Source: SIG452 sp045656345 (lineage in GTDB: Bacteria; Bacillota; Clostridia; UMGS1840). Taken from it: a stretch of DNA of 64,000 nt. A model generated the notes under the pieces. That model saw only the letters and a list, made by a program, of their open reading frames with translations. It ran no database searches and was not told where the DNA came from. The translations under genes and the position numbers were made by a program. Position 1 is the stretch's first letter. Each line of letters starts with the position of its first letter. Location: the NCBI GenBank assembly GCA_045656345.1, contig JAZOQZ010000062.1, positions 1 to 64,000 of the forward strand, given 5' to 3'. Positions 50,111 through 58,250 of the stretch are shown here, one piece after another.

Positions 50111-50225
50111 ACTTATTACCTCCTCACTCTTCACTATTCCCTAAGCAGACTTGTCGATTTTTGGAAAGTAATAAGTAATAGTGAATAAGGGAGAAGTTAA
50201 GGTAGCTTTGCTTTAGGCAAAGCTT
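50099..50225. repeat. Non-coding repeat-like insert between tRNA and malQ
   Basis: A 12-bp direct repeat CTTGTCGATTTT (50099-50110 and 50150-50161), the first copy being the 3' arm of the tRNA terminator. Inside and after it are an 11-bp inverted repeat TTACTTATTAC/GTAATAAGTAA (50109-50119 and 50168-50178), and a hairpin AGCTTTGC/GCAAAGCT near 50203-50223. No coding potential seen. It looks like a degenerate miniature insert. Confidence 0.45.
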
Positions 50226-50265
50226 ATTTTTATATGCCATCTAAACCATTTGGCTCTTCAACCAT

Positions 50266-50291
50266 AAAAAGACACCGCAAGGTGTCTTTTT
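50266..50291 (+). terminator. Orphan terminator-like hairpin
   Basis: Stem AAAAAGACACC/GGTGTCTTTTT, GCAA loop, long T-run, just upstream of the malQ promoter. It insulates malQ from upstream transcription. Confidence 0.75.
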
Positions 50292-50309
50292 TGTTTTTTT
50301 AATTTCTCC

Positions 50310-50338
50310 TTGCATCTTGTGGCAAGATATGTTATAAT
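50310..50338 (+). promoter_or_regulatory. Promoter of malQ
   Basis: TTGCAT, 17 nt, TATAAT, 32 bp before the ATG. Confidence 0.72.
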
Positions 50339-50370
50339 ACCTTATATTTATTTTTTGAAGGATTATCACT

Positions 50371-51798
50371 ATGGACAGAAAAAGCGGTGTTTTAATGCAT
50401 ATTTCTTCTCTCCCCGGAGAGTATTCCATCGGTTCGTTCGGGGAAGAAGCAAAACAGTTTGTTGATTTTTTAAAAGATGCTGGTTTTACTTACTGGCAGG
50501 TGCTTCCGTTTTGTATGGCGGATGCGTACAATTCGCCGTATCAGTCTTATTCTGCATTTGGCGGAAACCCCTATTTTGTGGATTTACCCACTCTGGCAAA
50601 AAAAGGTCTGTTAACCAAAGCAGAGTTGGAAGATGCCAAACAAAAAACGCCTTATGTGGCAGAATATGAACGGTTGTGGGAAGAACGGTTTTTGCTCTTA
50701 AAAAAAGCGTCTTCCCGAGTAGCAGACAGAACGGAAATAGAAAGTTTTGTTTCCCAAAATAAACATCTGGAAGCCTTTTGCCGTTTTATGGCATTAAAAG
50801 AAGCTAACAACCATTTGCCCTGGAATGAATGGAAAAATGAAGCATATGACGAAGACATTTTGTTTGCCTGGCAGATGATTCAATATGAATTTTTCACCCA
50901 GTGGCAGGATGTGAAAACCTATGCCAATGAGAGAGGAATCAAAATCATCGGAGACATCCCCATTTATGTGTCTTACGACAGTTGTGATGTGTGGGATAAT
51001 CGCACGCAATTTCAGTTATCCGAAGACGGAACGCCCTCCAAGGTGGCTGGGGTACCGCCTGATTATTTCAGTGCAGACGGTCAGCTTTGGGGGAATCCCT
51101 TGTATGATTGGGATGTGATGAAACAAGATAACTACCGTTGGTGGAAAGACAGAATTTCTCATATGGCAACCTTGTTTGATGCCATTCGTATTGACCATTT
51201 TCGTGCCTTTGAATCCTATTGGGCGGTGCCGTATGGTGCAAAAACTGCCAAAGAAGGCAGTTGGCAACCCGGTCCCCGTATGGACTTTATCCGTGCTATT
51301 GGGGAGGTTTCGGAAGAGTGTCAGATTATTGCGGAAGATTTGGGGGATATTACTCCCGAAGTGCATCAACTGGTGAAGGATAGCACTTTTCCGGGAATGC
51401 GAGTGTTCCAGTTTGGCTTTTTGTCCGATGGAGACAGCTTACATAAACCCCATCATTACCCCAAAAATTCAGTTGCCTATACAGGTACCCACGATAATAA
51501 CACTTTGCTTGGCTATTTGTGGGAATTACCCATGCATCTGAAAGAAGAAATGCTTTCTTATTGCGGTCACGAGGGAGACTGGGGTGCAGGGTGCAAAAGC
51601 ATTATCCGCACTGTGTTTGCAAGTCACGCAGACTGGGCAATCCTGCCCATTCAGGATTTGTTGGGATACGGTTCGGATACCCGTTTGAATACTCCCGGAA
51701 AAGCCGATGGAAACTGGCAATTCCGCATTACCGAAGAACAGCTTCAGACCATTGATAAAGAGTATTGGAAAACGTTAAATAAACGGTATGCAAGATAA
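50371..51798 (+). CDS. malQ: 4-alpha-glucanotransferase (amylomaltase)
   Basis: GH77 enzyme of 475 residues that transfers maltooligosaccharide units between alpha-1,4-glucans in the cytosol. Catalytic blocks: nucleophile in DAIRIDHFRAFE, acid/base in IIAEDLGDITPEV, and the third aspartate in YTGTHDNNTLLGY. The N-terminus (RKSGVLMHISSLPGEYSIGSFG) and YQVLP-like NSPYQSYSAFGGNPYFVDL are typical. AAGGA before the ATG. It stands alone, with its own promoter and terminator; no other glycogen or maltose genes are near. Confidence 0.96.
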   Translation: MDRKSGVLMHISSLPGEYSIGSFGEEAKQFVDFLKDAGFTYWQVLPFCMADAYNSPYQSYSAFGGNPYFVDLPTLAKKGLLTKAELEDAKQKTPYVAEYERLWEERFLLLKKASSRVADRTEIESFVSQNKHLEAFCRFMALKEANNHLPWNEWKNEAYDEDILFAWQMIQYEFFTQWQDVKTYANERGIKIIGDIPIYVSYDSCDVWDNRTQFQLSEDGTPSKVAGVPPDYFSADGQLWGNPLYDWDVMKQDNYRWWKDRISHMATLFDAIRIDHFRAFESYWAVPYGAKTAKEGSWQPGPRMDFIRAIGEVSEECQIIAEDLGDITPEVHQLVKDSTFPGMRVFQFGFLSDGDSLHKPHHYPKNSVAYTGTHDNNTLLGYLWELPMHLKEEMLSYCGHEGDWGAGCKSIIRTVFASHADWAILPIQDLLGYGSDTRLNTPGKADGNWQFRITEEQLQTIDKEYWKTLNKRYAR

Positions 51799-51799
51799 C

Positions 51800-51830
51800 A
51801 AAAAAAGCTGACATTTTGTCAGCTTTTTTT
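51800..51830. terminator. Bidirectional terminator of malQ and lysR
   Basis: Stem AAAAAAAGCTGACA/TGTCAGCTTTTTTT with a 3-nt loop. It overlaps the last codons of the LysR gene. Confidence 0.9.
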
Positions 51831-52703
51831 ATTTCGTATCAGTTCCAAAAAGGCTTGTGCGGCGTGGGAGAGGGGATTGTGCCGAAGATAAGCACACCCG
51901 ATGGCACGTTCTTTTAAGGGCGGTTCTACGTTCATTAGTTTTACGGTGCCGTTTTGGATACTGTCTTCGGAAAATTCTTTTACCACACTGGATACTCCTA
52001 AGTGAATGGAGGCAAACCGAAGAAGTAAATCGTGAACTGCAATCTCAATTTTGGGGGATAGGGGGACTTTCGCTTTTTTGAATTCCTTTTCCACGAATTT
52101 TCGGGAGGTGGAGTTGGGTTCCAGGAGAATCAACGGTTGTTCCGATAACTCTTTCCAGGAGTATGATTCCTTTTGGGGAAAATCGGGACCGCAGACAAAG
52201 ACGTCGTGAATGGTAAGACAGTGTTCCACGGTTAATTCTTCGTCAGAAATCGGTAAGTTTACAAATGCAAGTTCTGCTTTTCCTTCTTTGACGTATTGCA
52301 CCAGTTTGGCAGAATAGGAGTTGGTCATTTCGATACGGATATCGGGATAAAGAGTATGAAATTTTTCCAAATAGGGCAATAAATAATGTGTGGTGACGGT
52401 ATCTCCGGCGGCAATCATCAAAGAACCTGCGTGCAGATGATGAAGCTGAGCCAACAGAGTTTCCCCTTGTGTGATGGAAGACAGGGCATTATCTACCTTG
52501 GGTAACAACAATTTTCCCTCACGGGTTAAGGTGACGCCTCGGCGGGAACGGACAAACAACTGGGTGTTTAAATCGTTTTCCAGTTGTTGAATACATTGGG
52601 AAATGGCAGACTGAGACACAAACAGTTTTTCTGCAGCTGTGGAAAAAGAGCCGTGGTGAGCCACTTCCGAGAAGACACGATAATAATCAAGTTTTGTATT
52701 CAT
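51819..52703 (-). CDS. LysR-family transcriptional regulator
   Basis: Regulator of 294 residues with the N-terminal winged HTH (YYRVFSEVAHHGSFSTAAEKLFVSQSAISQCIQQLENDLNTQLFVR) and a periplasmic-binding-like effector domain (from about 92). The start at 52703 has AGAGGT 8 nt upstream, inside a small inverted repeat. It is transcribed divergently from the F420-ligase-like gene, and the two promoters overlap, so that gene is its likely target. The effector is unknown. Confidence 0.93.
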   Translation of the reverse strand: MNTKLDYYRVFSEVAHHGSFSTAAEKLFVSQSAISQCIQQLENDLNTQLFVRSRRGVTLTREGKLLLPKVDNALSSITQGETLLAQLHHLHAGSLMIAAGDTVTTHYLLPYLEKFHTLYPDIRIEMTNSYSAKLVQYVKEGKAELAFVNLPISDEELTVEHCLTIHDVFVCGPDFPQKESYSWKELSEQPLILLEPNSTSRKFVEKEFKKAKVPLSPKIEIAVHDLLLRFASIHLGVSSVVKEFSEDSIQNGTVKLMNVEPPLKERAIGCAYLRHNPLSHAAQAFLELIRNKKS

Positions 52704-52705
52704 AT

Positions 52706-52720
52706 ATAAGAACCTCTTAT
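52706..52720 (-). promoter_or_regulatory. Inverted repeat enclosing the lysR ribosome site
   Basis: Perfect repeat ATAAGA...TCTTAT with a 3-base centre. It overlaps the AGAGGT Shine-Dalgarno, so it could be an operator or could mask the site in RNA. Confidence 0.4.
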
Positions 52721-52742
52721 CACTGATGTAAGAATTATCTGC

Positions 52743-52771
52743 TTTACTAATGGAATCATTTGTATTATAAT
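52743..52771 (+). promoter_or_regulatory. Promoter of the F420-ligase-like gene
   Basis: TTTACT, 17 nt, TATAAT (52766-52771). Its -10 overlaps the -10 of the opposing lysR promoter. Confidence 0.7.
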
Positions 52772-52792
52772 AAAGATAGTGAAAAATGTCAA
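52764..52792 (-). promoter_or_regulatory. Promoter of lysR
   Basis: Minus strand: TTGACA, 17 nt, TATAAT (52769-52764), perfect consensus, sharing the palindrome TATTATAATA with the opposing promoter. Confidence 0.8.
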
Positions 52793-52837
52793 GTATGTTT
52801 TTAAAATACAAAACAGACAACAGTTAGGAGAATTGTT

Positions 52838-54028
52838 ATGGAAAGAAAAATCGGTACTGTTTCCCGTGGGATTCGTTGTCCCATTATCCGCGAAGGAGAC
52901 GATATTGCATCCATCGTGGTAAATAGCGTAATTGAAGCGGCTGAAGCTGAAGGCTTTGCTCTGCGTGACCGTGATGTTGTTGCGGTAACCGAATCTGTGG
53001 TAGCTCGTTCTCAGGGGAACTACGCTTCCGTTGATGCCATTGCAAAGGACGTGAAAAATAAATTAGGCGGCGAAACCATCGGGGTAATTTTCCCCATTTT
53101 AAGCCGTAACCGTTTTGCAATCTGCTTAAAAGGGATTGCAATGGGCGCAAAAAAAGTTGTGCTGATGTTAAACTATCCCAGCGATGAAGTGGGTAACGCT
53201 TTGGTTTCTTTAGACCAGCTGGATGAAGCAGGCATCAACCCCTACACTGATGTATTAAGTGAAGCAAAATACAGAGAACTCTTCGGCGAAAATCTGCATC
53301 CCTTTACCGGTGTGGACTACGTGAAATACTATGGTGACTTAATCCGTTCTGTTGGAGCTGAAGCTGAAATTATTTTAGCAAATGATTGCCGCTCCATCTT
53401 AAAATATGCAGACTGTGTGTTAAACTGCGATATTCACAGCCGTGCACGTACCAAACGTCTGTTAAAAGCAGCAGGTGCAAAATGTGTGGTTGGTCTGGAT
53501 GAAATTTTAACCGAAAGTGTAGACGGCAGCGGTTACAACGAAAACTACGGTCTGCTTGGCTCCAACAAATCCACCGAAGATACCATCAAATTATTCCCTC
53601 ACGCTTGCTTTGATATGGTGGAAGGTATGCAGAAGCAGTTTAAAGAACGTACCGGAAAAAACATTGAAGTAATGGTGTATGGTGACGGTGCTTTCAAAGA
53701 TCCCGTTGGACACATCTGGGAACTGGCTGATCCGGTGGTTTCTCCTGCTTATACCAAAGGTCTGGAAGGAACTCCCAACGAGCTGAAATTAAAATATTTA
53801 GCAGATAACGATTTTGCAGATTTAAAAGGCGACGAACTGAAGAAAGCCATTGAAAATGCAATTCGTCAGAAAGACAGTGATTTGGTTGGCAATATGGCTT
53901 CTCAGGGTACTACCCCGAGACGTCTGACCGACTTAATCGGTTCTTTATGTGATTTAACCAGCGGTTCCGGAGACAAAGGTACTCCTGTTATTTTAGTGCA
54001 GGGTTACTTTGATAACTTAACCGACTAA
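52838..54028 (+). CDS. Coenzyme F420-0:L-glutamate ligase-like protein
   Basis: Protein of 396 residues of the F420_ligase (CofE/FbiB-like) superfamily in its long Firmicute form. Conserved blocks: GTVSRGIRCPIIREGDDIA, DRDVVAVTESVVARSQGNY, VIFPILSRNRF, SVDGSGYNENYGLLGSNKSTEDT, VMVYGDGAFKDPVG and MASQGTTPRRLTDLIGSLCDLTSGSGDKGTP. True CofE adds glutamate to F420-0. No F420 biosynthesis gene is visible here and Clostridia generally lack F420, so the natural substrate is unknown. Regulated, I infer, by the divergent LysR protein. Confidence 0.82.
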   Translation: MERKIGTVSRGIRCPIIREGDDIASIVVNSVIEAAEAEGFALRDRDVVAVTESVVARSQGNYASVDAIAKDVKNKLGGETIGVIFPILSRNRFAICLKGIAMGAKKVVLMLNYPSDEVGNALVSLDQLDEAGINPYTDVLSEAKYRELFGENLHPFTGVDYVKYYGDLIRSVGAEAEIILANDCRSILKYADCVLNCDIHSRARTKRLLKAAGAKCVVGLDEILTESVDGSGYNENYGLLGSNKSTEDTIKLFPHACFDMVEGMQKQFKERTGKNIEVMVYGDGAFKDPVGHIWELADPVVSPAYTKGLEGTPNELKLKYLADNDFADLKGDELKKAIENAIRQKDSDLVGNMASQGTTPRRLTDLIGSLCDLTSGSGDKGTPVILVQGYFDNLTD

Positions 54029-54038
54029 TTTATGCATT

Positions 54039-54072
54039 AATATGACAATACTGTAACAGGTATTGTCATATT
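54039..54072 (+). terminator. Terminator hairpin 1, its 3' arm forming a -35 box
   Basis: 13-bp perfect stem AATATGACAATAC/GTATTGTCATATT with loop TGTAACAG and a T-rich tail, 10 bp after the F420-ligase-like stop. TTGTCA in the 3' arm (54063-54068) is also the -35 of the next promoter. Nearly the same hairpin recurs at 55294-55331. Confidence 0.8.
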
Positions 54073-54091
54073 TTGTTTTTGGTGATATACT
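54063..54091 (+). promoter_or_regulatory. Promoter of the Gfo/Idh gene
   Basis: TTGTCA, 17 nt, TATACT. The -35 lies in the terminator stem. Confidence 0.65.
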
Positions 54092-54127
54092 GAATATATC
54101 ATAATATTCTGCGAGGTGATTTTGACA

Positions 54128-55273
54128 GTGAAAAAAATAGGTGTTATCGGCTTTGGCGGACGAATTCAGTCCCTTGTTATCAATGAATTCGGCTATTATC
54201 CCGAACTTCAGATTGTGGCAATTGCAGATGCTGATTTAGAAGGTGCCAAAGAACGTGCCAACAATACGAAAAATCTGGATATATCTAAAGTTACCTTTTA
54301 TGAAAAAGGGGAAGAAATGCTGGATCATGAAGAGCTGGACGGCGTCTTTGTGGGCACTCGTTGCAACTTACATACCAAATATGCAGTGGAAGTGTTACAA
54401 AGAAAAATTCCGCTCTTTTTGGAAAAACCTGTAGCCATTACGATGGAAGAATACGATCAGTTAAAAGAGGCGATGGATTCCTTTGGTGGCATTGGTATGA
54501 CTTCTTTCCCCCTTCGTTTAACCGAAATTCTCGGGAAGGTAAAAGAAATTTATGATAGCGGTGCTTTGGGCACTTTATCTCAGATTCAGGCATACAACAA
54601 CGTGCCTTACGGACGTGTGTACTATAAATATTGGTACCGTGACGAAAGCATCACGGGCGGTCTGTTTTTGCAGAAGGCTACTCACGATTTGGACTACATC
54701 AATTATGTGTTAGGCAAACAGCCTGTTGAAATTTGTGCAATGGAATCCAAAATGGTTTACAAAGGAGACAAAACTGCCAACTTAAAATGCGAGGATTGCC
54801 CCGAATATGAAACCTGTTATGAAAGCACAAAAGTAATTTCCGAACAGGCAGGGGATTCTCCCAACGGAGAATACTGTTCCTACGGTGAAGATGTTGGCAA
54901 CCACGACAGTGCCACCATTATGATGCAGTACGAAGATGGTATGCATGCAGTTTATACTCAGAATTTTGTGGCAAGAAAAGAAGCAGGCAGACGTGGTATG
55001 CGAATGATTGGCCAGAAAGCGACCATGGAATTTGACTGGACCACCAACGAAATCAAGCTGTTCCCCCATGATAAAAACACGGTGGAACATATTATGGTTC
55101 GTCCCGGTGCAAATGGCGGACACGGTGGAGGAGACAACATTTTAATCCGTGATTTTCATGCACTCTTAAACGGAGATGTTTCCCGTTCCAGCTTGTATGA
55201 CGGTCTGCAGAGTGCATACCTTTGCTTAAAGGCGAAAGAATCTGCAAAGACTCATCAGTTTATCAAGTTATAA
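54128..55273 (+). CDS. Gfo/Idh/MocA-family oxidoreductase
   Basis: NAD(P)-dependent dehydrogenase of about 381 residues. N-terminal Rossmann motif KKIGVIGFGGR; family EKP motif (LFLEKPVAI); C-terminal substrate domain with GGLFLQKATHDLDYINYVLG, where the lysine/histidine pair is the expected catalytic site. An unusual cysteine group, CEDCPEYETC, in the middle could bind metal. Substrate, likely a sugar or inositol derivative, is unknown. I use the GTG at 54128 (8 nt after AGGTGA); TTG at 54122 or GTG at 54116 are alternatives. Bracketed by two near-identical hairpins. Confidence 0.88.
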   Translation: MKKIGVIGFGGRIQSLVINEFGYYPELQIVAIADADLEGAKERANNTKNLDISKVTFYEKGEEMLDHEELDGVFVGTRCNLHTKYAVEVLQRKIPLFLEKPVAITMEEYDQLKEAMDSFGGIGMTSFPLRLTEILGKVKEIYDSGALGTLSQIQAYNNVPYGRVYYKYWYRDESITGGLFLQKATHDLDYINYVLGKQPVEICAMESKMVYKGDKTANLKCEDCPEYETCYESTKVISEQAGDSPNGEYCSYGEDVGNHDSATIMMQYEDGMHAVYTQNFVARKEAGRRGMRMIGQKATMEFDWTTNEIKLFPHDKNTVEHIMVRPGANGGHGGGDNILIRDFHALLNGDVSRSSLYDGLQSAYLCLKAKESAKTHQFIKL

Positions 55274-55293
55274 CAAATATAGCAAATATAACA

Positions 55294-55331
55294 AATAAAT
55301 GACAATACCGTAACAAGTATTGTCATTTATT
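55294..55331 (+). terminator. Terminator hairpin 2, near copy of hairpin 1
   Basis: 15-bp perfect stem AATAAATGACAATAC/GTATTGTCATTTATT with loop CGTAACAA, 20 bp after the Gfo/Idh stop. The inner 28 bases differ from hairpin 1 at two loop positions only. TTGTCA of the 3' arm is again a -35 box. Confidence 0.82.
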
Positions 55332-55348
55332 ATTTTGTGTGTTACAAT
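55320..55348 (+). promoter_or_regulatory. Promoter of the DUF3048 lipoprotein gene
   Basis: TTGTCA, 17 nt, TACAAT, 75 bp before the ATG. Confidence 0.65.
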
Positions 55349-55423
55349 GGCGCTGTAAAGAATTTTAGCATCTAAAATTCCAAAACAAGCCGAAACAATT
55401 CCAAAAAGAAAGGTTGATGAGAG

Positions 55424-56452
55424 ATGAAACGTATTTTTTCCTTTGTTGCGATGTTGTTGGCAGTTGTTCTGTTAGCAGGATGTTCTGCATCTTCCGGTTC
55501 CGACGGTACCCTTGCACCTACTGCAACGCCTGCTCCCACTCCGGAGCCCACTCCTTCACCTGAGGAAATCTTTTTGGATACCTATATCAATACCGACGAA
55601 CGTCCTATTGCTGTTATGATTGATAATGACGATAAAAATGCTCGTCCTCACGCGGGGTTGGATGAAGCTTATCTGGTATACGAAATGAACGTGGAAGGCG
55701 GTTCCACCCGTTTTATGGCGTTGTATCGCAATGTGGATACCAAAAAAATCGGACCTGTTCGTTCTTCCAGACATTACTTTTTGGATTACGTGATGGAGAA
55801 TGATGCCATCTATACCCATTTCGGATGGAGCCCCAAAGCCATTGAAGATATTTCTGCTTATGGCATCAATAAAATCAACGGCGTGTTAGGAGAAGATGGC
55901 GATATTTTCTGGAGAGAAGAAAAATTCAAAGGCGACTGGCATAGCGCTTATACCTCCATTGAAAAAATCAAAGCCAAAGCAGACAGAAAATCTTTCTCCG
56001 ATACCACCGACCGTAAAAACGGGATTTCTTATGCAACAGCTTATTTTACTCCCGATTCCGATCTGGAAGCCAATAGCGTTTATCTGAATTATTCCGGCAG
56101 ATATAAAACCTCCTATGTTTACAACGCTGAAACCAAATTGTATGAAAAACAGATTTTCTCCGCTCCTCACAAGTTGCAAAACGGTGAAACTGTCACCTTC
56201 AAAAACGTGATTGTGCAATTGGTTCCGGTTACCGCACTGGGTGACGGCACCGACCGCAGAAATTTACTCAATACCGGTAGCGGAAAAGGGTATTACATTA
56301 CTGACGGTGTGTATGAAGAAATCACCTGGCATAAGCCTTCCCGTCGGGAAAATACCACTTATAAAAACGCAGACGGCACTCCTCTTCAGATTAATCCCGG
56401 GAAAACCATTATCAATCTGATTGACCCCACAACAGGCGTACAGTTTGAATAA
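55424..56452 (+). CDS. DUF3048 (YerB-like) lipoprotein
   Basis: Secreted lipoprotein of 342 residues: signal with lipobox LAGC, a Pro/Thr-rich linker (about 27-48), then the DUF3048 domain (RPIAVMIDNDDKNARPHAGLDEAYLVYEM, VEGGSTRFMALY, KKIGPVRSSRHYFLDY) and its C-terminal domain (GKGYYITDGVYEEITWHKPSR). YerB-like proteins are common in Firmicutes; their function is unknown. The DUF1294 gene follows after about 20 bp, probably on the same transcript. Confidence 0.92.
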   Translation: MKRIFSFVAMLLAVVLLAGCSASSGSDGTLAPTATPAPTPEPTPSPEEIFLDTYINTDERPIAVMIDNDDKNARPHAGLDEAYLVYEMNVEGGSTRFMALYRNVDTKKIGPVRSSRHYFLDYVMENDAIYTHFGWSPKAIEDISAYGINKINGVLGEDGDIFWREEKFKGDWHSAYTSIEKIKAKADRKSFSDTTDRKNGISYATAYFTPDSDLEANSVYLNYSGRYKTSYVYNAETKLYEKQIFSAPHKLQNGETVTFKNVIVQLVPVTALGDGTDRRNLLNTGSGKGYYITDGVYEEITWHKPSRRENTTYKNADGTPLQINPGKTIINLIDPTTGVQFE

Positions 56453-56473
56453 TCTTTGGGGAGGAACGGTTTT

Positions 56474-56740
56474 ATGTTATATTCTGTGGTAATGATATGG
56501 AATGTTCTGACCTTTTTTCTCTATGGGTGGGACAAGCTTTGTGCCAAACAGCATTGGAGACGAATTCCGGAAAGCGTGTTGATAGGCTTTTCATTTCTGA
56601 TGGGGGCATTGGGTGCGTTGTTCGGAATGGTTATCTGGAATCATAAAACCTCAAAAATGAAGTTCCGTTTGTTGGTTCCGTTTTCTGTGATATTAAACGG
56701 AGTTCTTCTTTGGTTTTTGTTTAGCTTCATCAGCGGATAA
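56474..56740 (+). CDS. DUF1294 small membrane protein
   Basis: Membrane protein of 88 residues with about three hydrophobic segments and the DUF1294 signature (NVLTFFLYGWDKLCAKQHWRRIPESVLIGFSFLMGALGALFGM, then HKTSKMKFR). Function unknown. The start at 56474 has GGGGAGG 9 nt upstream; the earlier TTG at 56456 would include the ribosome site. It ends at a bidirectional terminator. Confidence 0.88.
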   Translation: MLYSVVMIWNVLTFFLYGWDKLCAKQHWRRIPESVLIGFSFLMGALGALFGMVIWNHKTSKMKFRLLVPFSVILNGVLLWFLFSFISG

Positions 56741-56741
56741 T

Positions 56742-56780
56742 AAAAAAACAGCATTTGCAAAATGCAAATGCTGTTTTTTT
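56742..56780. terminator. Bidirectional terminator
   Basis: 18-bp perfect stem with a 3-nt loop, arms A7-CAGCATTTGCA and TGCAAATGCTG-T7, between the convergent DUF1294 and mannosyltransferase-like genes. Confidence 0.93.
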
Positions 56781-56782
56781 AT

Positions 56783-58030
56783 TTACATAATAGATTCGCC
56801 CCGAAGCCATAGACCGGTATAAAAGAAACACAGTACCAAGCTTACGGCAATCATACCATAGCGCACATATTTGTTTTTCACAGATGCAAACACGATGTAG
56901 AGCGGTATGCAGGCACACATGTAGCGGGAACCGCTGATGAGCCAACCGTGGGTGTAGCAGGTGAAGATGTAAGCACCAAGATACACTAAATATTCGGTGC
57001 GTACCTTTTTGAAAATACCCAAGAAGATGGTAAGGGTGCCAATGAAAAACAGGGCCAGTTGCGGCCAGTATATGAAATTTGAAAGACCCGGATAACTTTG
57101 TGCCATATTGTAGCTGTAGGATAAGGTTTTGCCGAACCATTGTGCTTTGTTGTACCAGGGTTCTGATGCCTGAAACGCTAAGTATTGGAACCAGTTTCCA
57201 AAAAGAACTTTGTTCATCAGGAGATACACAAAAAATCCTGCGGGAATCAGTATTGACCAAGAGAAGGTTTTTGTATTGAACTTTCTTTGTCTAAATAAGT
57301 CTCTTGCCACACTCACTAAAGCACACGCAAACAACAACACGCCCTGTGTTCTGGAAAGACAAGCCAAAAATCCGAAAATTGCCATCCACACAGGCTTTTT
57401 GGTTCGTAAAAAGTACAGGCATAAAAGGGTGGTTAAAAGAAACACACTCTCGGTAAATACTGCACTGTAAAACATGCTGAAGGGCGCCACAATCATCAGT
57501 GCAAGCCCGCTGAAGGACTGCTTTTCGCTGTAATCCAACCGCAGCAATTCATAAAGCACACAGCAACTTGCCATAAAGGCCAGATTGGACACCACAATGC
57601 CGCTAAGCAGATAATTGTTGAACAACACATTGAATATCCGGATGCAAAGCGGATACAGCGGATAAAATACGATAAGTTTTGCCTGTTCTCCCACAGCGGT
57701 GTAGCCGTGTTCTGCCAGATACAAATAGTGAGGAGAGTCTCCTGAAACGCTAAATACCCTGGTAATCTGTTCCCAAAAAGAAATGTCGGTTTCGTTAATC
57801 CAATATCCAACCAGATAAATAAGCCAACGGGCAAGTAACGAAATCAACGCAATCCAAATCCACTTCTGAAAGTTTGGCTTTTTGCTGTTTGAAATTTTAG
57901 CCACAACTTTATTTTTTTTAAGTTTTTTCTGTTTATTTGACTCCGTCTTTTCCTGAAAAAAGGCAATTAGCACACCGATTCCTGCCGCAATGAGCAGGGC
58001 GGAGCCGAAGATGTTTAGGAAATCTGCCAT
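56783..58030 (-). CDS. PIG-V-like mannosyltransferase family protein
   Basis: Polytopic membrane protein of 415 residues. It has an N-terminal helix, a Lys-rich cytosolic segment (about 28-52), then many hydrophobic helices. The extracytoplasmic loop after the first core helix carries GDSPHYLYLAEHGY, and FYPLYPLCIR follows, the pattern of bacterial PIG-V/GT-C enzymes that use lipid-linked mannose or other sugars. Acceptor and donor are unknown; a surface glycan or lipid is likely. Monocistronic on the minus strand; a promoter was not clearly seen. Confidence 0.82.
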   Translation of the reverse strand: MADFLNIFGSALLIAAGIGVLIAFFQEKTESNKQKKLKKNKVVAKISNSKKPNFQKWIWIALISLLARWLIYLVGYWINETDISFWEQITRVFSVSGDSPHYLYLAEHGYTAVGEQAKLIVFYPLYPLCIRIFNVLFNNYLLSGIVVSNLAFMASCCVLYELLRLDYSEKQSFSGLALMIVAPFSMFYSAVFTESVFLLTTLLCLYFLRTKKPVWMAIFGFLACLSRTQGVLLFACALVSVARDLFRQRKFNTKTFSWSILIPAGFFVYLLMNKVLFGNWFQYLAFQASEPWYNKAQWFGKTLSYSYNMAQSYPGLSNFIYWPQLALFFIGTLTIFLGIFKKVRTEYLVYLGAYIFTCYTHGWLISGSRYMCACIPLYIVFASVKNKYVRYGMIAVSLVLCFFYTGLWLRGESIM

Positions 58031-58157
58031 AAGAGTTCTCCTTTTTTAAAATGGTCTGGTCAATTTCATTATAAACCATTTTTCAGAAAATGCAAGAGCG
58101 TTTTTTCGATGTTTCCAAAAAAGACGGTGGGTTCTTGTGAAAATAATACGAAAAAAC

Positions 58158-58186
58158 TTGAAAATATCAAGAATGTATGCTATAAT
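58158..58186 (+). promoter_or_regulatory. Promoter of the apgM gene run
   Basis: TTGAAA, 17 nt, TATAAT, 64 bp before the apgM ATG. No terminator was found from here to 64000, so apgM, yitT, the STAND gene and the SDR gene may share this promoter. Confidence 0.78.
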
Positions 58187-58250
58187 AAAAAATAAAAAAT
58201 TTTTACATTGCTCGACATTGAATACGATGCATCTGTAAGGAGACAGCAAT

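Noticed and set aside
52838..54028. Evidence for F420 metabolism in the organism
   Set aside because: One ligase homologue does not establish the pathway; no other F420 gene is in the window.
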